Source of the DNA: an uncultured Prevotella sp. | GTDB lineage: Bacteria; Bacteroidota; Bacteroidia; Bacteroidales; Bacteroidaceae | Reading direction: 5' to 3' | Assembly (NCBI GenBank): GCA_947174835.1 | Contig: CAMWKM010000003.1 | Coordinates: forward strand, 1-49,487 | DNA length: 49,487 nt | In this document: in pieces, positions 35,001 through 41,708 of the stretch | Position numbering within the stretch: the stretch's first letter is position 1 | Layout of the letters: each line of letters begins with the position of its first letter | Position numbers and translations under genes: made by a program | The notes under the pieces: generated by a model | What the model saw: only the letters and a program-made list of their open reading frames with translations | The model's database searches: none | Told to the model about the DNA's origin: nothing

Positions 35001-35101
35001 AACTCTTCAAACATACGCATTTTGAAAGCACGCAGGATTTTGCCTCCAGTACCGCCTAATCCTATCAGGATATGGTTGGTGTTACAATAGCTTGTTGTCA
35101 T
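32030..35101 (-). CDS. Tubulin/FtsZ-superfamily protein with polyproline linker and GYF_2-like domain
   Basis: A 1023-residue protein. Residues 9-30 (ILIGLGGTGGKILRAFK) look like the T1 loop and first helix, and residues 169-177 are GLSGGTGSG, the T4 GTP-binding signature of the tubulin/FtsZ superfamily. YAAINELNAL downstream may be the guanine-contacting helix. The fit is best with the large tubulin-like (Tubulin_2, FtsZl-type) families; I find no NxDxxE T7 catalytic loop, so polymer-driven GTP hydrolysis is doubtful. Residues about 400-780 are long helical, with coiled-coil parts. Near the C-terminus there is a seven-proline run (about 933-939), a GYF_2-like domain at about 944-997 (GGQQYGPYDYPTLQKLV, TLVWKQGMAAW) and a Pro-rich end. 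It is cytoplasmic, the second gene of the operon. Confidence 0.85.
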   Translation of the reverse strand: MTTSYCNTNHILIGLGGTGGKILRAFKMRMFEEFPDVKEREKQSVSLLYVDSTKEMMPKDGRPRADFRVMGQDASFTNDEFLFIKGNDVGHVLDHIDNYPSVKGIVQNASAVKSAIGNLGEAAGQMRRAGRLLFASNAVAFVNALQNAFARCSSKSGNQSALYIHIFAGLSGGTGSGSIIDAIVQARKLYKDAVISVYAMVPEMNLPKANMDQGRYYQNGYAAINELNALQAGRYVPHDVTGAGAQADVWSAKVHGVADGITLYSNVNDNGQSINSLEELPKVVSDYVFARVFLINAQNKVCEDIIRGYNFENMNNFEVEYDELGDVSDGNAEPLIARTKKVNSFGIKRVMYPELRVLKHITYTVGESILLQFKYNNWREDMGFVNEEANKDYRELYLNDKNLQKWMLDDDHLTLDTKILPNDKDHPSIDTYWHDKALGYANDESVKKASCPLNELDSLLGEEFYAKQFRGVGVETYYRDKVKAIPDMVREIRHGIEQELYERWESGDISIVELQKVSKLLIEKVTEIRTHIEDEIKKTDEDIDAISNDCHANVSEWSDLNLLQRIANVGNRIYARHQTDLGDLYTARTMAVALQFAKSLALKLLNEIQNMDADISAFSEVINKAITDTEALISAQQKVNKGLEDLRGAIVEVSEEETMQEFEVELKLDKMEMPGIATQLRREILPKTPFVNFGRLAADISIDDIRDAFDLRLTDIVRAKHNEKADSDKKVLGMNIITQLQQKLQTEEDIKGFAYKIVQQSGVYLRLNNDEIQLHVRNNEGDRSPSNPASINKKAILVSIPKPKTDSQKAFADKLENAFKASFEQGTAITTLAFDMSSPRENELSIVTISYCYPMRCADWLKSYKEKYERFLNTGNKLTDRNNAILLHTEGDGSTLPSLFVVDHRTHTAPVGCVGTESLPGGSMPQSQGGIVPPPPPPPLSLQMFVFIGGQQYGPYDYPTLQKLVPTGQLTPQTLVWKQGMAAWTPAEQVPELQSLFAPATPPPPQTPGMPPSIPSMPPMPGA

Positions 35102-35144
35102 AAATCGTAATATTTATTATAATAATTAATAGGTACAAATGAAA

Positions 35145-35738
35145 TTAAAAACGATGTCGCCTGCCACCACGTCCAAGATGACGGTCTGAAGTGCGGACGG
35201 TTGCACGTCTGCCTGTTGACGAGTTTGCCTTTATATTCCGTTTGTCGGCAAAAAAAGTAATGAGTACAGCAACAACAATAAAGACACTGCACCAGCCTAT
35301 ACGTCTCCAAATATAAGCATTCAGATAGTCATGTAGTACCACAGCCATTTCTGTCGCAAGGTCTTGAGCATTGTCAACCTGTACATTAGTTATGTTCACA
35401 AAAACACCCAAGAGCGGAACTTCCCGAACAACTATGTCAAGCACATTCTGAACTTCTTCGATGTTCAAGGCTTGGCTGTACGCTCCTATTTGTTGCTGAA
35501 TAAGTATCTCTGCAGCAGAAACCATATCGTTCGCTTTGAATGCTGCAATGAGAAATGTATCTTGAACGACAAGCAAAACGGCCAAGACTGCCATCGAAAT
35601 ATAAAACGGAATGGTCTTAACACAGGTTTTACTTATCATCTGCAAAACAAAATACATAATTGCAATGGTAACGGCAGCGAGCAAAACTCCATAAAAGAAG
35701 CTTTCGAACGCAACGGACAACAATTCAAAAAATATCAT
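35145..35738 (-). CDS. Small integral membrane protein, first gene of the tubulin-like operon
   Basis: A 197-residue protein with three likely membrane helices: about 14-34 (YGVLLAAVTIAIMYFVLQMI), 44-66 (IPFYISMAVLAVLLVVQDTF) and 147-163 (IGWCSVFIVVAVLITFF). A probably extracytoplasmic loop of some 75 residues lies between the second and third helix, and the C-terminal 30 residues are Arg-rich (GRRATVRTSDRHLGRGGRRH), probably cytoplasmic by the positive-inside rule. I do not recognise the family. The start codon lies 26 bp from the nearer inverted repeat of the putative invertible segment, so this is the gene that would be read first if the promoter were inverted. Confidence 0.78.
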   Translation of the reverse strand: MIFFELLSVAFESFFYGVLLAAVTIAIMYFVLQMISKTCVKTIPFYISMAVLAVLLVVQDTFLIAAFKANDMVSAAEILIQQQIGAYSQALNIEEVQNVLDIVVREVPLLGVFVNITNVQVDNAQDLATEMAVVLHDYLNAYIWRRIGWCSVFIVVAVLITFFADKRNIKANSSTGRRATVRTSDRHLGRGGRRHRF

Positions 35739-35764
35739 ATTCCTAAAAGTGCAATTTTATTTAC

Positions 35765-35789
35765 TCATCCAAATCTCTTAGTAGGAGAT
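35765..35789 (+). repeat. Left 25-bp inverted repeat of the putative invertible segment
   Basis: It is identical, as reverse complement, to 35959-35983 over all 25 bp. It is part of a longer hairpin: arms ATCCAAATCTC (35767-35777) and GAGATTTGGAT (35785-35795) around the 7-nt centre TTAGTAG, an 11-7-11 layout like tyrosine recombinase core sites. Confidence 0.85.
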
Positions 35790-35958
35790 TTGGATTACAA
35801 GTAATATATTAATTATTAAGCACTTAAAACAAAAAGCATATTAAATTTGCTAAACAATTCTCTACTTTCATAGATTTGTTTTGTCACAATCTAAGAAAAA
35901 AAGATTGATAAAATGCTGTAATTCAGAAATTATTCGTATCTTTGCAACCAAATTAAGT
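35790..35958. promoter_or_regulatory. Putative invertible promoter segment (169 bp)
   Basis: An AT-rich, non-coding 169-bp stretch between two perfect 25-bp inverted repeats, in the intergenic region upstream of the tubulin-like operon. It carries a single clear TAnnTTTG element (35937-35944), on the plus strand, pointing away from the operon. After inversion that element would lie on the minus strand at 35804-35811, 66 bp before the first start codon of the operon. Length and layout resemble the invertible promoters of Bacteroides capsule loci. No recombinase gene is in the window. Confidence 0.7.
35937..35944 (+). promoter_or_regulatory. -7 element inside the invertible segment
   Basis: TATCTTTG followed by C on the plus strand, 14 bp from the right inverted repeat. 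The -33 region is weak (no TTTG at the usual distance), so strength is uncertain. Confidence 0.6.
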
Positions 35959-35983
35959 ATCTCCTACTAAGAGATTTGGATGA
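35959..35983 (-). repeat. Right 25-bp inverted repeat of the putative invertible segment
   Basis: Perfect inverted copy of 35765-35789. The arm GAGATTTGGAT is complete, the other arm degenerates beyond ATCTC, around the 7-nt centre CTACTAA. Confidence 0.85.
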
Positions 35984-36116
35984 TTCTTACTATAATTTTA
36001 AAACATTTTATTCAATCTAAAAGCCCATTGTAATAGCACGAAATACGCGCGTACCTTGATATTTATATATGATGCTATTAAGCAGAAAAATATCCTTTCT
36101 GTTACTCAATCATTTT

Positions 36117-36298
36117 CTTCGATTATCTTTTGGTCGCGATTTGATTATCTTTTGACTTCGGTTTGATAATCTTTTCACTTCCATTTGATTATCTTTTGCT
36201 CGCCATTTGATTATCTTTTTCAAGTCATTTGATTATCAAATGCCGACCATTTGATAATCAATTTTTATACACCCCCCATTTGATTATCTTTTGACCCC
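36117..36298 (+). repeat. Eight-unit array of a GATTATC-centred repeat with 22-bp period
   Basis: The unit is ATTTGATTATCTTTTG followed by about six variable bases. The GAT of successive units begins at 36121, 36143, 36165, 36187, 36209, 36231, 36253 and 36282, so the spacing is 22 bp six times, then 29. Units 3 and 7 have GATAATC. Unit 6 reads ATTTGATTATCAAAT, a near-perfect dyad. The period is not a multiple of three, and no peptide is encoded. The flanking stretches 35984-36116 and 36299-36457 contain nothing recognisable apart from a weak short hairpin near 36311-36338. Confidence 0.85.
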
Positions 36299-36457
36299 TA
36301 AAAAGGCATCCTTTCGAGAATATATCTCTCTGACAGAAAGGACGACTAAAAACCCCTCTGTGAATGATTCTATTTAAATGAATCCCAAAAAGAGATATGC
36401 AGTGGTTAAATTACCCTAATTCCTTTTTACTTTTCGCTGTTTTTTGCATCATATCAG

Positions 36458-36465
36458 TAATTTTG
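36458..36465 (+). promoter_or_regulatory. -7 promoter element of the OmpA-family gene
   Basis: TAATTTTG followed by C, 35 bp before the ATG at 36500, matching TAnnTTTG. Confidence 0.55.
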
Positions 36466-36499
36466 CATCCAAAATGAATCATTAACAAAGAAAAGAGTC

Positions 36500-37357
36500 A
36501 TGAAAAGAAAAACGTATTTTATTGCTGCCTTGGCAGCTATGCTGCTAAGCAGTTGTGCAAGCAAGAAAGAACTGGCCAGTTGCCGTGATGAGAATAAATC
36601 ACTGACTTCGAATCTACAGACAACAAAGGAGGACTTAGCCGGTAAGAACGCCCGTATCACTTCTTTAGAAGAACAGTTGGCCGCCCAGAAAAAAGCCATT
36701 GCGGAGCAGAAGGCCGCTTACGCTAAATTGCAGGAATCGCTGGACAAAAGTCTCTCGAACGCTTCACAGAACAATGTGTCGATAGAGAAACTGGTTGACC
36801 AGATCAACGAATCGAACCAGTATATCCGTCATCTGGTTGAGGTAAAGTCGAAGAGCGATTCACTGAATATGGTACTTACCAACAATCTGACCCGCTCACT
36901 CTCAAAAGAGGAACTGAAGGAAGTAGATGTGCAGGTGCTGAAAGGGGTGGTCTACATTTCATTGGCCGACAATATGCTCTACAAAAGCGGCTCATACGAG
37001 ATCAACGACCGCGCATCGGAAACCCTGTCGAAGATTGCCAAGATTATCACAGACTACAAGGACTATGATGTGCTCATTGAGGGTAACACCGACAACGTGC
37101 CCATTTCGCGTCAGAACATACGTAACAACTGGGATCTCTCTTGTCTACGTGCCAGCAGCGTGGTGCAGGAACTCCAGACAAAGTATGGCGTCGACCCGAA
37201 GCGTCTGACCGCCGGTGGCCGTGGTGAGTACAACCCCTTACAGAGCAACAACACAGAACTGGGCAGGCAGCGCAACCGCCGCACACAGATTATCATCACG
37301 CCCAAACTCGATGAGTTCATGGATCTTATCGGTGAAGCACCTGAAACCGAGAAATAG
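36500..37357 (+). CDS. OmpA-family lipoprotein with coiled-coil
   Basis: A 285-residue outer-membrane-type lipoprotein. The signal peptide ends in a lipobox (AAMLLSSCASKK, Cys20 or so). Residues about 25-110 are a long coiled coil (ARITSLEEQLAAQKKAIAEQ). The C-terminal OmpA domain binds peptidoglycan: VLIEGNTDNVPISRQN, then NNWDLSCLRASSVVQEL and RGEYNPLQSN with the R-RR-I signature RNRRTQIIITP. It should link the outer membrane to the cell wall. It has its own promoter and may be co-transcribed with the GH43-like gene that begins 11 bp after its stop. Confidence 0.9.
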   Translation: MKRKTYFIAALAAMLLSSCASKKELASCRDENKSLTSNLQTTKEDLAGKNARITSLEEQLAAQKKAIAEQKAAYAKLQESLDKSLSNASQNNVSIEKLVDQINESNQYIRHLVEVKSKSDSLNMVLTNNLTRSLSKEELKEVDVQVLKGVVYISLADNMLYKSGSYEINDRASETLSKIAKIITDYKDYDVLIEGNTDNVPISRQNIRNNWDLSCLRASSVVQELQTKYGVDPKRLTAGGRGEYNPLQSNNTELGRQRNRRTQIIITPKLDEFMDLIGEAPETEK

Positions 37358-37368
37358 ATATAAAGGAA

Positions 37369-38430
37369 ATGAAAAGAAAGTTTTCCCTGTTATTGGCCAT
37401 GATCGCCACACTGGCCGTCAATGCACAGAACCCACAGAAAGGCGACTATGGCTATCTGTACTGCCACATGAGTGACAAGGGGCAGTGGACGGCCTATGCC
37501 GTGAGCCGTGACGGCTATCACTATGAGGACATATTGGGCGGTGGCCCCATCATGGATCCCAAGGAGCACGCCCGCATTGAGGGGGGCCAACGCGATGCCT
37601 TCATCTGCCGTTCATGGGACGGCAAGGGCTATGTAATGGTAACCACCGATATGAACAACTCGATGACCAAAGCCCTTGGCAAACAAAGTGAATGGGACAA
37701 TTACGGCATTGACCTGCTAAAAAGCGACGATCTCATCCACTGGACCAGTGTCAGTTTCGACTATCGCAAAGGCACTGAGATCTTCAGCAATCCCAATGAT
37801 AAGAGCGTCTACAAGGAATGGTCGACCATCAACCGCGTATGGGCACCGCAGATATTCTGGGATCCTGACTATGTATGGGAAAATGGCGACAAGGGGGGCT
37901 ACTTCATCTATTACTCAATGCTGAACCGCCCGGAGGAAGGTTACGACCGTATGTACTATTCCTATGCCGACAAGACTTTCACTAAACTGACGCAACCCAA
38001 GCTTCTGTTCGACTGGGGCTATGCCACTATCGATGCCGACATCAACCTACTGGCTGACGGCAAGTACCACATGCTCATCAAGAAAGAGGGTGGTAAGCGA
38101 GGCATATTCACTGCTATCAGCGACCATCTGTCGTATGGCTGGGGCGAGCCTGACGAGGACGACTATGTGTCGTTTGAGGGCAAAAAGAACTGCGAGGGTT
38201 CAAGTGCCTTCCAGTTGATAGGTGACTCTACATGGCGCGTGGCTTATATCCAATACAGCGATCGCCCGAGGCACTACCGAATCTGCAAGGCTGACGAGAA
38301 CCTACGCAACTTCCATGACCCTGTCGACATACAAGGTGTCACGGCACCGCAACATGGTTCCTTTATGCGACTGACCAAGAAAGAGTACAAGCGACTCGTC
38401 AAATGGTCGAAGAAACAAGGGAAGAAATAA
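37369..38430 (+). CDS. Secreted GH43-like glycoside hydrolase-related protein
   Basis: A 353-residue protein with signal peptide KFSLLLAMIATLAVNAQ. The rest resembles the five-bladed propeller of GH43/GH32-type arabinosidases: SDDLIHWTSVSF, WAPQIFWDPDYVWENGDKGG, and IDADINLLADGKYHMLIKKE. These blade motifs are clear, and the WAPQ/D segments are typical of GH43. The second catalytic residue (Glu) could be the KNCEGSSAFQL position, as in GH43 EGP/EGS motifs. The nearby Asp ID(A)DI fits the pKa modulator. Plant or microbial arabinoxylan is a probable substrate, but specificity is not readable. It ends at a strong terminator. Confidence 0.82.
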   Translation: MKRKFSLLLAMIATLAVNAQNPQKGDYGYLYCHMSDKGQWTAYAVSRDGYHYEDILGGGPIMDPKEHARIEGGQRDAFICRSWDGKGYVMVTTDMNNSMTKALGKQSEWDNYGIDLLKSDDLIHWTSVSFDYRKGTEIFSNPNDKSVYKEWSTINRVWAPQIFWDPDYVWENGDKGGYFIYYSMLNRPEEGYDRMYYSYADKTFTKLTQPKLLFDWGYATIDADINLLADGKYHMLIKKEGGKRGIFTAISDHLSYGWGEPDEDDYVSFEGKKNCEGSSAFQLIGDSTWRVAYIQYSDRPRHYRICKADENLRNFHDPVDIQGVTAPQHGSFMRLTKKEYKRLVKWSKKQGKK

Positions 38431-38463
38431 AGAAAGAGGGTCGTGCTGACCCTCTTTCTTTTT
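38431..38463. terminator. Bidirectional terminator between the GH43-like gene and malQ
   Basis: A perfect 12-bp stem (38431-38442 with 38448-38459) with a 5-nt loop, followed by a T run on the plus strand and an A-rich flank for the other direction; it abuts the malQ stop codon. Confidence 0.85.
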
Positions 38464-40879
38464 ATCTGTTTCCTTGCTGAATCAATATCATTACTTCGCG
38501 ATTGAAGTCATCAGCCTGCATCAGTTGTTCAATGGTCAAGTGCATACGATAGCGCCAATAATGACGTGGATTGGCAGGAATATTGATGCGCTCGCCATTC
38601 TCATCAGGCAGACGCAACTGCTCGTCGATGGAAAGCCAGTCCTGTAACGACAACAAACAGAGCATGGAGGGCGACATCAAATGGCGAGCCACCACCTCCT
38701 TGCAGAGCCAACCCGGCATAGGGTGAGGAGCCACACCACTGCAATGCAGTTCGTTGTTGAAATAGTCCTGCGTACGCTCCTCGTCCTCGTCCCACCACTG
38801 GCGAAGCGTTGACATATCGTGAGTGGAAATGGTACACACCGAACGATAGGGATTGCGTTGCAATTGCCCGAAGCGCACACCGGGATCCTTCGGCATCGAC
38901 TGGATCTCAAGCGAGAGAATGCGCAGTTCGTTCATCACCCAAGGCACACAGTCGGGCACCATGCCCAAGTCCTCAGCACAAACCAACATACGGGTGGCCT
39001 GAGTCAGACGAGGCAGTTTCTTCATCGCCCCATTGTACCAAAACTGATTATTGCGACGATAGAAATAGTCGTTATATAGACGGTTAAAAGCATCCTTTTC
39101 ACCATCATTGAGCCGTTCGTAAGCCTCTTGATACTGCACGGCAATACGCGGATGCCAGCGATCGCTACGCTTATGATCAACGAGAAACAAATCATCATGG
39201 CCATAGATGCCGTATGCTTCAATCTCCTCGCGGCTCATACCCAAGGCCGGACTGAACTGTCCTTTCAGCCCCGACTTCTCCGGCACAGGTATCTCCCAAA
39301 TGCGGAAAAAGCCCAACACGTGGTCAATCCGATAGGCATCGAAATACTCTGCCATCTTGCGGAAACGACGCACCCACCACGAACAACCATCGGACAACAT
39401 CTCATCCCAGTTGTAAGTAGGAAAGCCCCAATTCTGACCATCGGTAGAAAAAGGATCGGGCGGTGCACCGGCCTGACCGTTCAAGTTAAAGTAGCGCGGC
39501 TCCATCCAAGCCTCCACACCGTCACGGCTGACCCCAATGGGGATGTCACCCTTCAGGATGACACGTTGCTGACGAGCACGTTCATGGGCTGCTCGCATCT
39601 GCTGGTCAAGGTTATACTGCACGAAATACCAGAAGTCAATCTGCGGCTGCAACCTTTTAGCTACCGGTCGCTGACTTTCCGGCCACTGGCGGAAATCGGC
39701 TGTACCATAGGTATCGCGGTTCACACAAAACCGGGCATAAGACTCCAGCCATATTTTATTGTTCTCGAAAAACTTCTTATAAGTTTCACGACGCTTAACA
39801 CTATTCCATTCTTGTTTGAAGATCACCCGCAGATAGTTCATCTTAGCCGCAATCATCCGTTCGTAGTCAATCTGCGGCAAAGCATTCAACTCCTGACGCA
39901 GCGCCTCAAACTGGCAGCGTAGACCTTCATCCTTCATAACCGGCAACTGACGCAAGTCCGTGTACTGGGGATGCAGGGCATAGATGCTGATGCTGTTATA
40001 AGGATAGGAATCCTGCCAAGTATGGGTACTTATCGTATCGTTAATAGGCAGAATCTGCAATACACTCTGATTGGTCTTGGCACACCAATCAACCATCATT
40101 GCCAAATCGCCAAAGTCACCCACACCGAAACTGCCTTCACTGCGAAGCGAAAAGACGGGTATAACGGTGCCGGCACCCTTCCACTGTGGAATAGAGAATC
40201 CGGCCTGCTGTAACTCGAAGACAATCACCTCGCCCTGTTTCATGACAGGCTTAGTCAGTACACGGTTCTGACCATTCTCCCAGATAGGGGCAAACTGCGG
40301 ATGGAGAATGATAAACTTGAACTCCGTCACATCAGTCAGACGGTCTGCATTAAGGCTGACCACCCATTCGTGACACTCATGCTCAACCATAGGCAATGCC
40401 TTGGCGCAATCCCAATTGCCCAGATAATCGGACGAGCCGACCAAAGCCAGCCGTTCGTCACTGCGCAACTGAGGAGCACGCACTTTCAATCGGATAGTAC
40501 ACTGATATTCCGTCTCCGTACTCATCTGGCGTTGGCGAGCCATCACACAATCGGTGAAAGCCGATGAATACATATAACTGTCCTCTGGCGTGTCGATCCA
40601 GTAGTCATAGACTATATAACGAGTACCCTTCACGGCAGCCAGTTCCAACCGATGCGGTTCTACCAGCCACTCATGGCGTACTTCTTTATCGCCACACACC
40701 ACACTATAATAATAATCCAGACTGGATCCACTGGGTTTATTACAGGGGATATCCACCGACCAGTTCTGTCCGTCGAGCGTCGACATGGCATAAGCGGTCA
40801 CGGTATCACCCATCATATTCAATACCAGTTGCTCACCGAACCCAGTCTTATACTCCAAATTAAAAGATAGTTTCATCAT
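38462..40879 (-). CDS. malQ: 4-alpha-glucanotransferase with N-terminal starch-binding domains
   Basis: An 805-residue GH77 amylomaltase, longer than E. coli MalQ because of two N-terminal CBM20-type modules (about residues 1-115 and 125-230, e.g. LALVGSSDYLGNWDCAKALP), the arrangement of plant DPE2. The catalytic part has FDAYRIDHVLGFFRIWEIP with the nucleophile Asp, CAEDLGMVPDCV with the acid/base Glu and STHDMSTLRQWW. It moves glucan chains between maltodextrins in the cytoplasm, in glycogen or maltose use. The start is ATG 40879 (or the next codon, 40876); a longer ORF to 40948 has no similarity. It follows the GT2 gene after 37 bp with no promoter seen, so it may be in the same operon. 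Confidence 0.92.
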   Translation of the reverse strand: MMKLSFNLEYKTGFGEQLVLNMMGDTVTAYAMSTLDGQNWSVDIPCNKPSGSSLDYYYSVVCGDKEVRHEWLVEPHRLELAAVKGTRYIVYDYWIDTPEDSYMYSSAFTDCVMARQRQMSTETEYQCTIRLKVRAPQLRSDERLALVGSSDYLGNWDCAKALPMVEHECHEWVVSLNADRLTDVTEFKFIILHPQFAPIWENGQNRVLTKPVMKQGEVIVFELQQAGFSIPQWKGAGTVIPVFSLRSEGSFGVGDFGDLAMMVDWCAKTNQSVLQILPINDTISTHTWQDSYPYNSISIYALHPQYTDLRQLPVMKDEGLRCQFEALRQELNALPQIDYERMIAAKMNYLRVIFKQEWNSVKRRETYKKFFENNKIWLESYARFCVNRDTYGTADFRQWPESQRPVAKRLQPQIDFWYFVQYNLDQQMRAAHERARQQRVILKGDIPIGVSRDGVEAWMEPRYFNLNGQAGAPPDPFSTDGQNWGFPTYNWDEMLSDGCSWWVRRFRKMAEYFDAYRIDHVLGFFRIWEIPVPEKSGLKGQFSPALGMSREEIEAYGIYGHDDLFLVDHKRSDRWHPRIAVQYQEAYERLNDGEKDAFNRLYNDYFYRRNNQFWYNGAMKKLPRLTQATRMLVCAEDLGMVPDCVPWVMNELRILSLEIQSMPKDPGVRFGQLQRNPYRSVCTISTHDMSTLRQWWDEDEERTQDYFNNELHCSGVAPHPMPGWLCKEVVARHLMSPSMLCLLSLQDWLSIDEQLRLPDENGERINIPANPRHYWRYRMHLTIEQLMQADDFNREVMILIQQGNR

Positions 40880-40916
40880 ATTCAAATTTCTCTGCTCGTC
40901 TTTATCAGGGAGACAC

Positions 40917-41708
40917 TCAGTGCGTTTTGACAAACATACGCACCACAAACCAGACGTGCATCAGTAAAGTTGACAATAGGCCATAATGGCGTCGCATCAC
41001 ATTGAACCGCTCCTTCAGCGAGGCGCGGTGGTTCTGCGTGGTGGCTCCTTCTTTGGTATAATTAGCCACTACCATACCTATATTATATAAAGAAAGGCCC
41101 ATACGCTCGGTTTCACGCATGACGCGGATACACCAGTCGACATCAGCCGAAAAGCGGTAACGGTTATCATATTGCAGATTCTTGGCAATATCAGTACGAG
41201 CATAAAAGGCTTGGTGGCACACCAGCATACCATGACGAAACGAGCGCCAAGTCAACTTGATCGGTGGCTGCAAGCGGCGGGGATACAGAAAACGCCCGTC
41301 GTTATCCACAATATTCGTCAGTCCATAGAGCACACCAGGCAGTTCGTCTGACGGACTTTCCGTAAGTCGGCAATGACGTACGATCTGTTCAAGTGTATCG
41401 TCCTGCGGAAAAAAGTCACCGGCATTCATATAGACGATATAATCGCCTGAGGCCTGTGTCAATCCTTTGTTCATCGCATCATAGATACCGTGGTCGGGCT
41501 CCGACTTGATAATGACCTTATGCCCCACCTCCGATTCGTCAGATTGCTGCTTATAGGCATCGGCCATCGCCATCGTGGCATCGGTTGATGCCCCATCAAT
41601 AATCAGATGCTCCACTCCTCCATAGGTCTGCCTAAGCACACTCTGCAGCGTCCGTTCCAACACTGCCTCAGCATTATAGGTGATGGTGACAACCGTGAAT
41701 CGTATCAT
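40917..41708 (-). CDS. GT2-family glycosyltransferase
   Basis: A 263-residue GT-A-fold glycosyltransferase. MIRFTVVTITYNAEAVLERT opens the fold, then HLIIDGASTDATM and the acceptor-side NKGLTQASGDYIVYMNAGDF, in which the usual DxD-like motif appears as N-A-G-D. YRFSADVDWCIRVMRE completes the WcaA-like pattern. Such enzymes extend cell-surface or exopolysaccharide chains from a nucleotide sugar. The gene overlaps the GT4 gene by 4 bp (ATGA), so the two are translationally coupled. Confidence 0.9.
   Translation of the reverse strand: MIRFTVVTITYNAEAVLERTLQSVLRQTYGGVEHLIIDGASTDATMAMADAYKQQSDESEVGHKVIIKSEPDHGIYDAMNKGLTQASGDYIVYMNAGDFFPQDDTLEQIVRHCRLTESPSDELPGVLYGLTNIVDNDGRFLYPRRLQPPIKLTWRSFRHGMLVCHQAFYARTDIAKNLQYDNRYRFSADVDWCIRVMRETERMGLSLYNIGMVVANYTKEGATTQNHRASLKERFNVMRRHYGLLSTLLMHVWFVVRMFVKTH

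Noticed and set aside
35765..35795. Simple terminator hairpin
   Set aside because: The hairpin lies in a divergent promoter region where no transcript should end, has no T run, and 25 bp of it is repeated inverted at 35959-35983, which a terminator does not explain.
36117..36298. CRISPR array
   Set aside because: The conserved part is about 16 bp and the variable part about 6 bp, far shorter than CRISPR repeats and spacers, the units are degenerate, and no cas gene is present.
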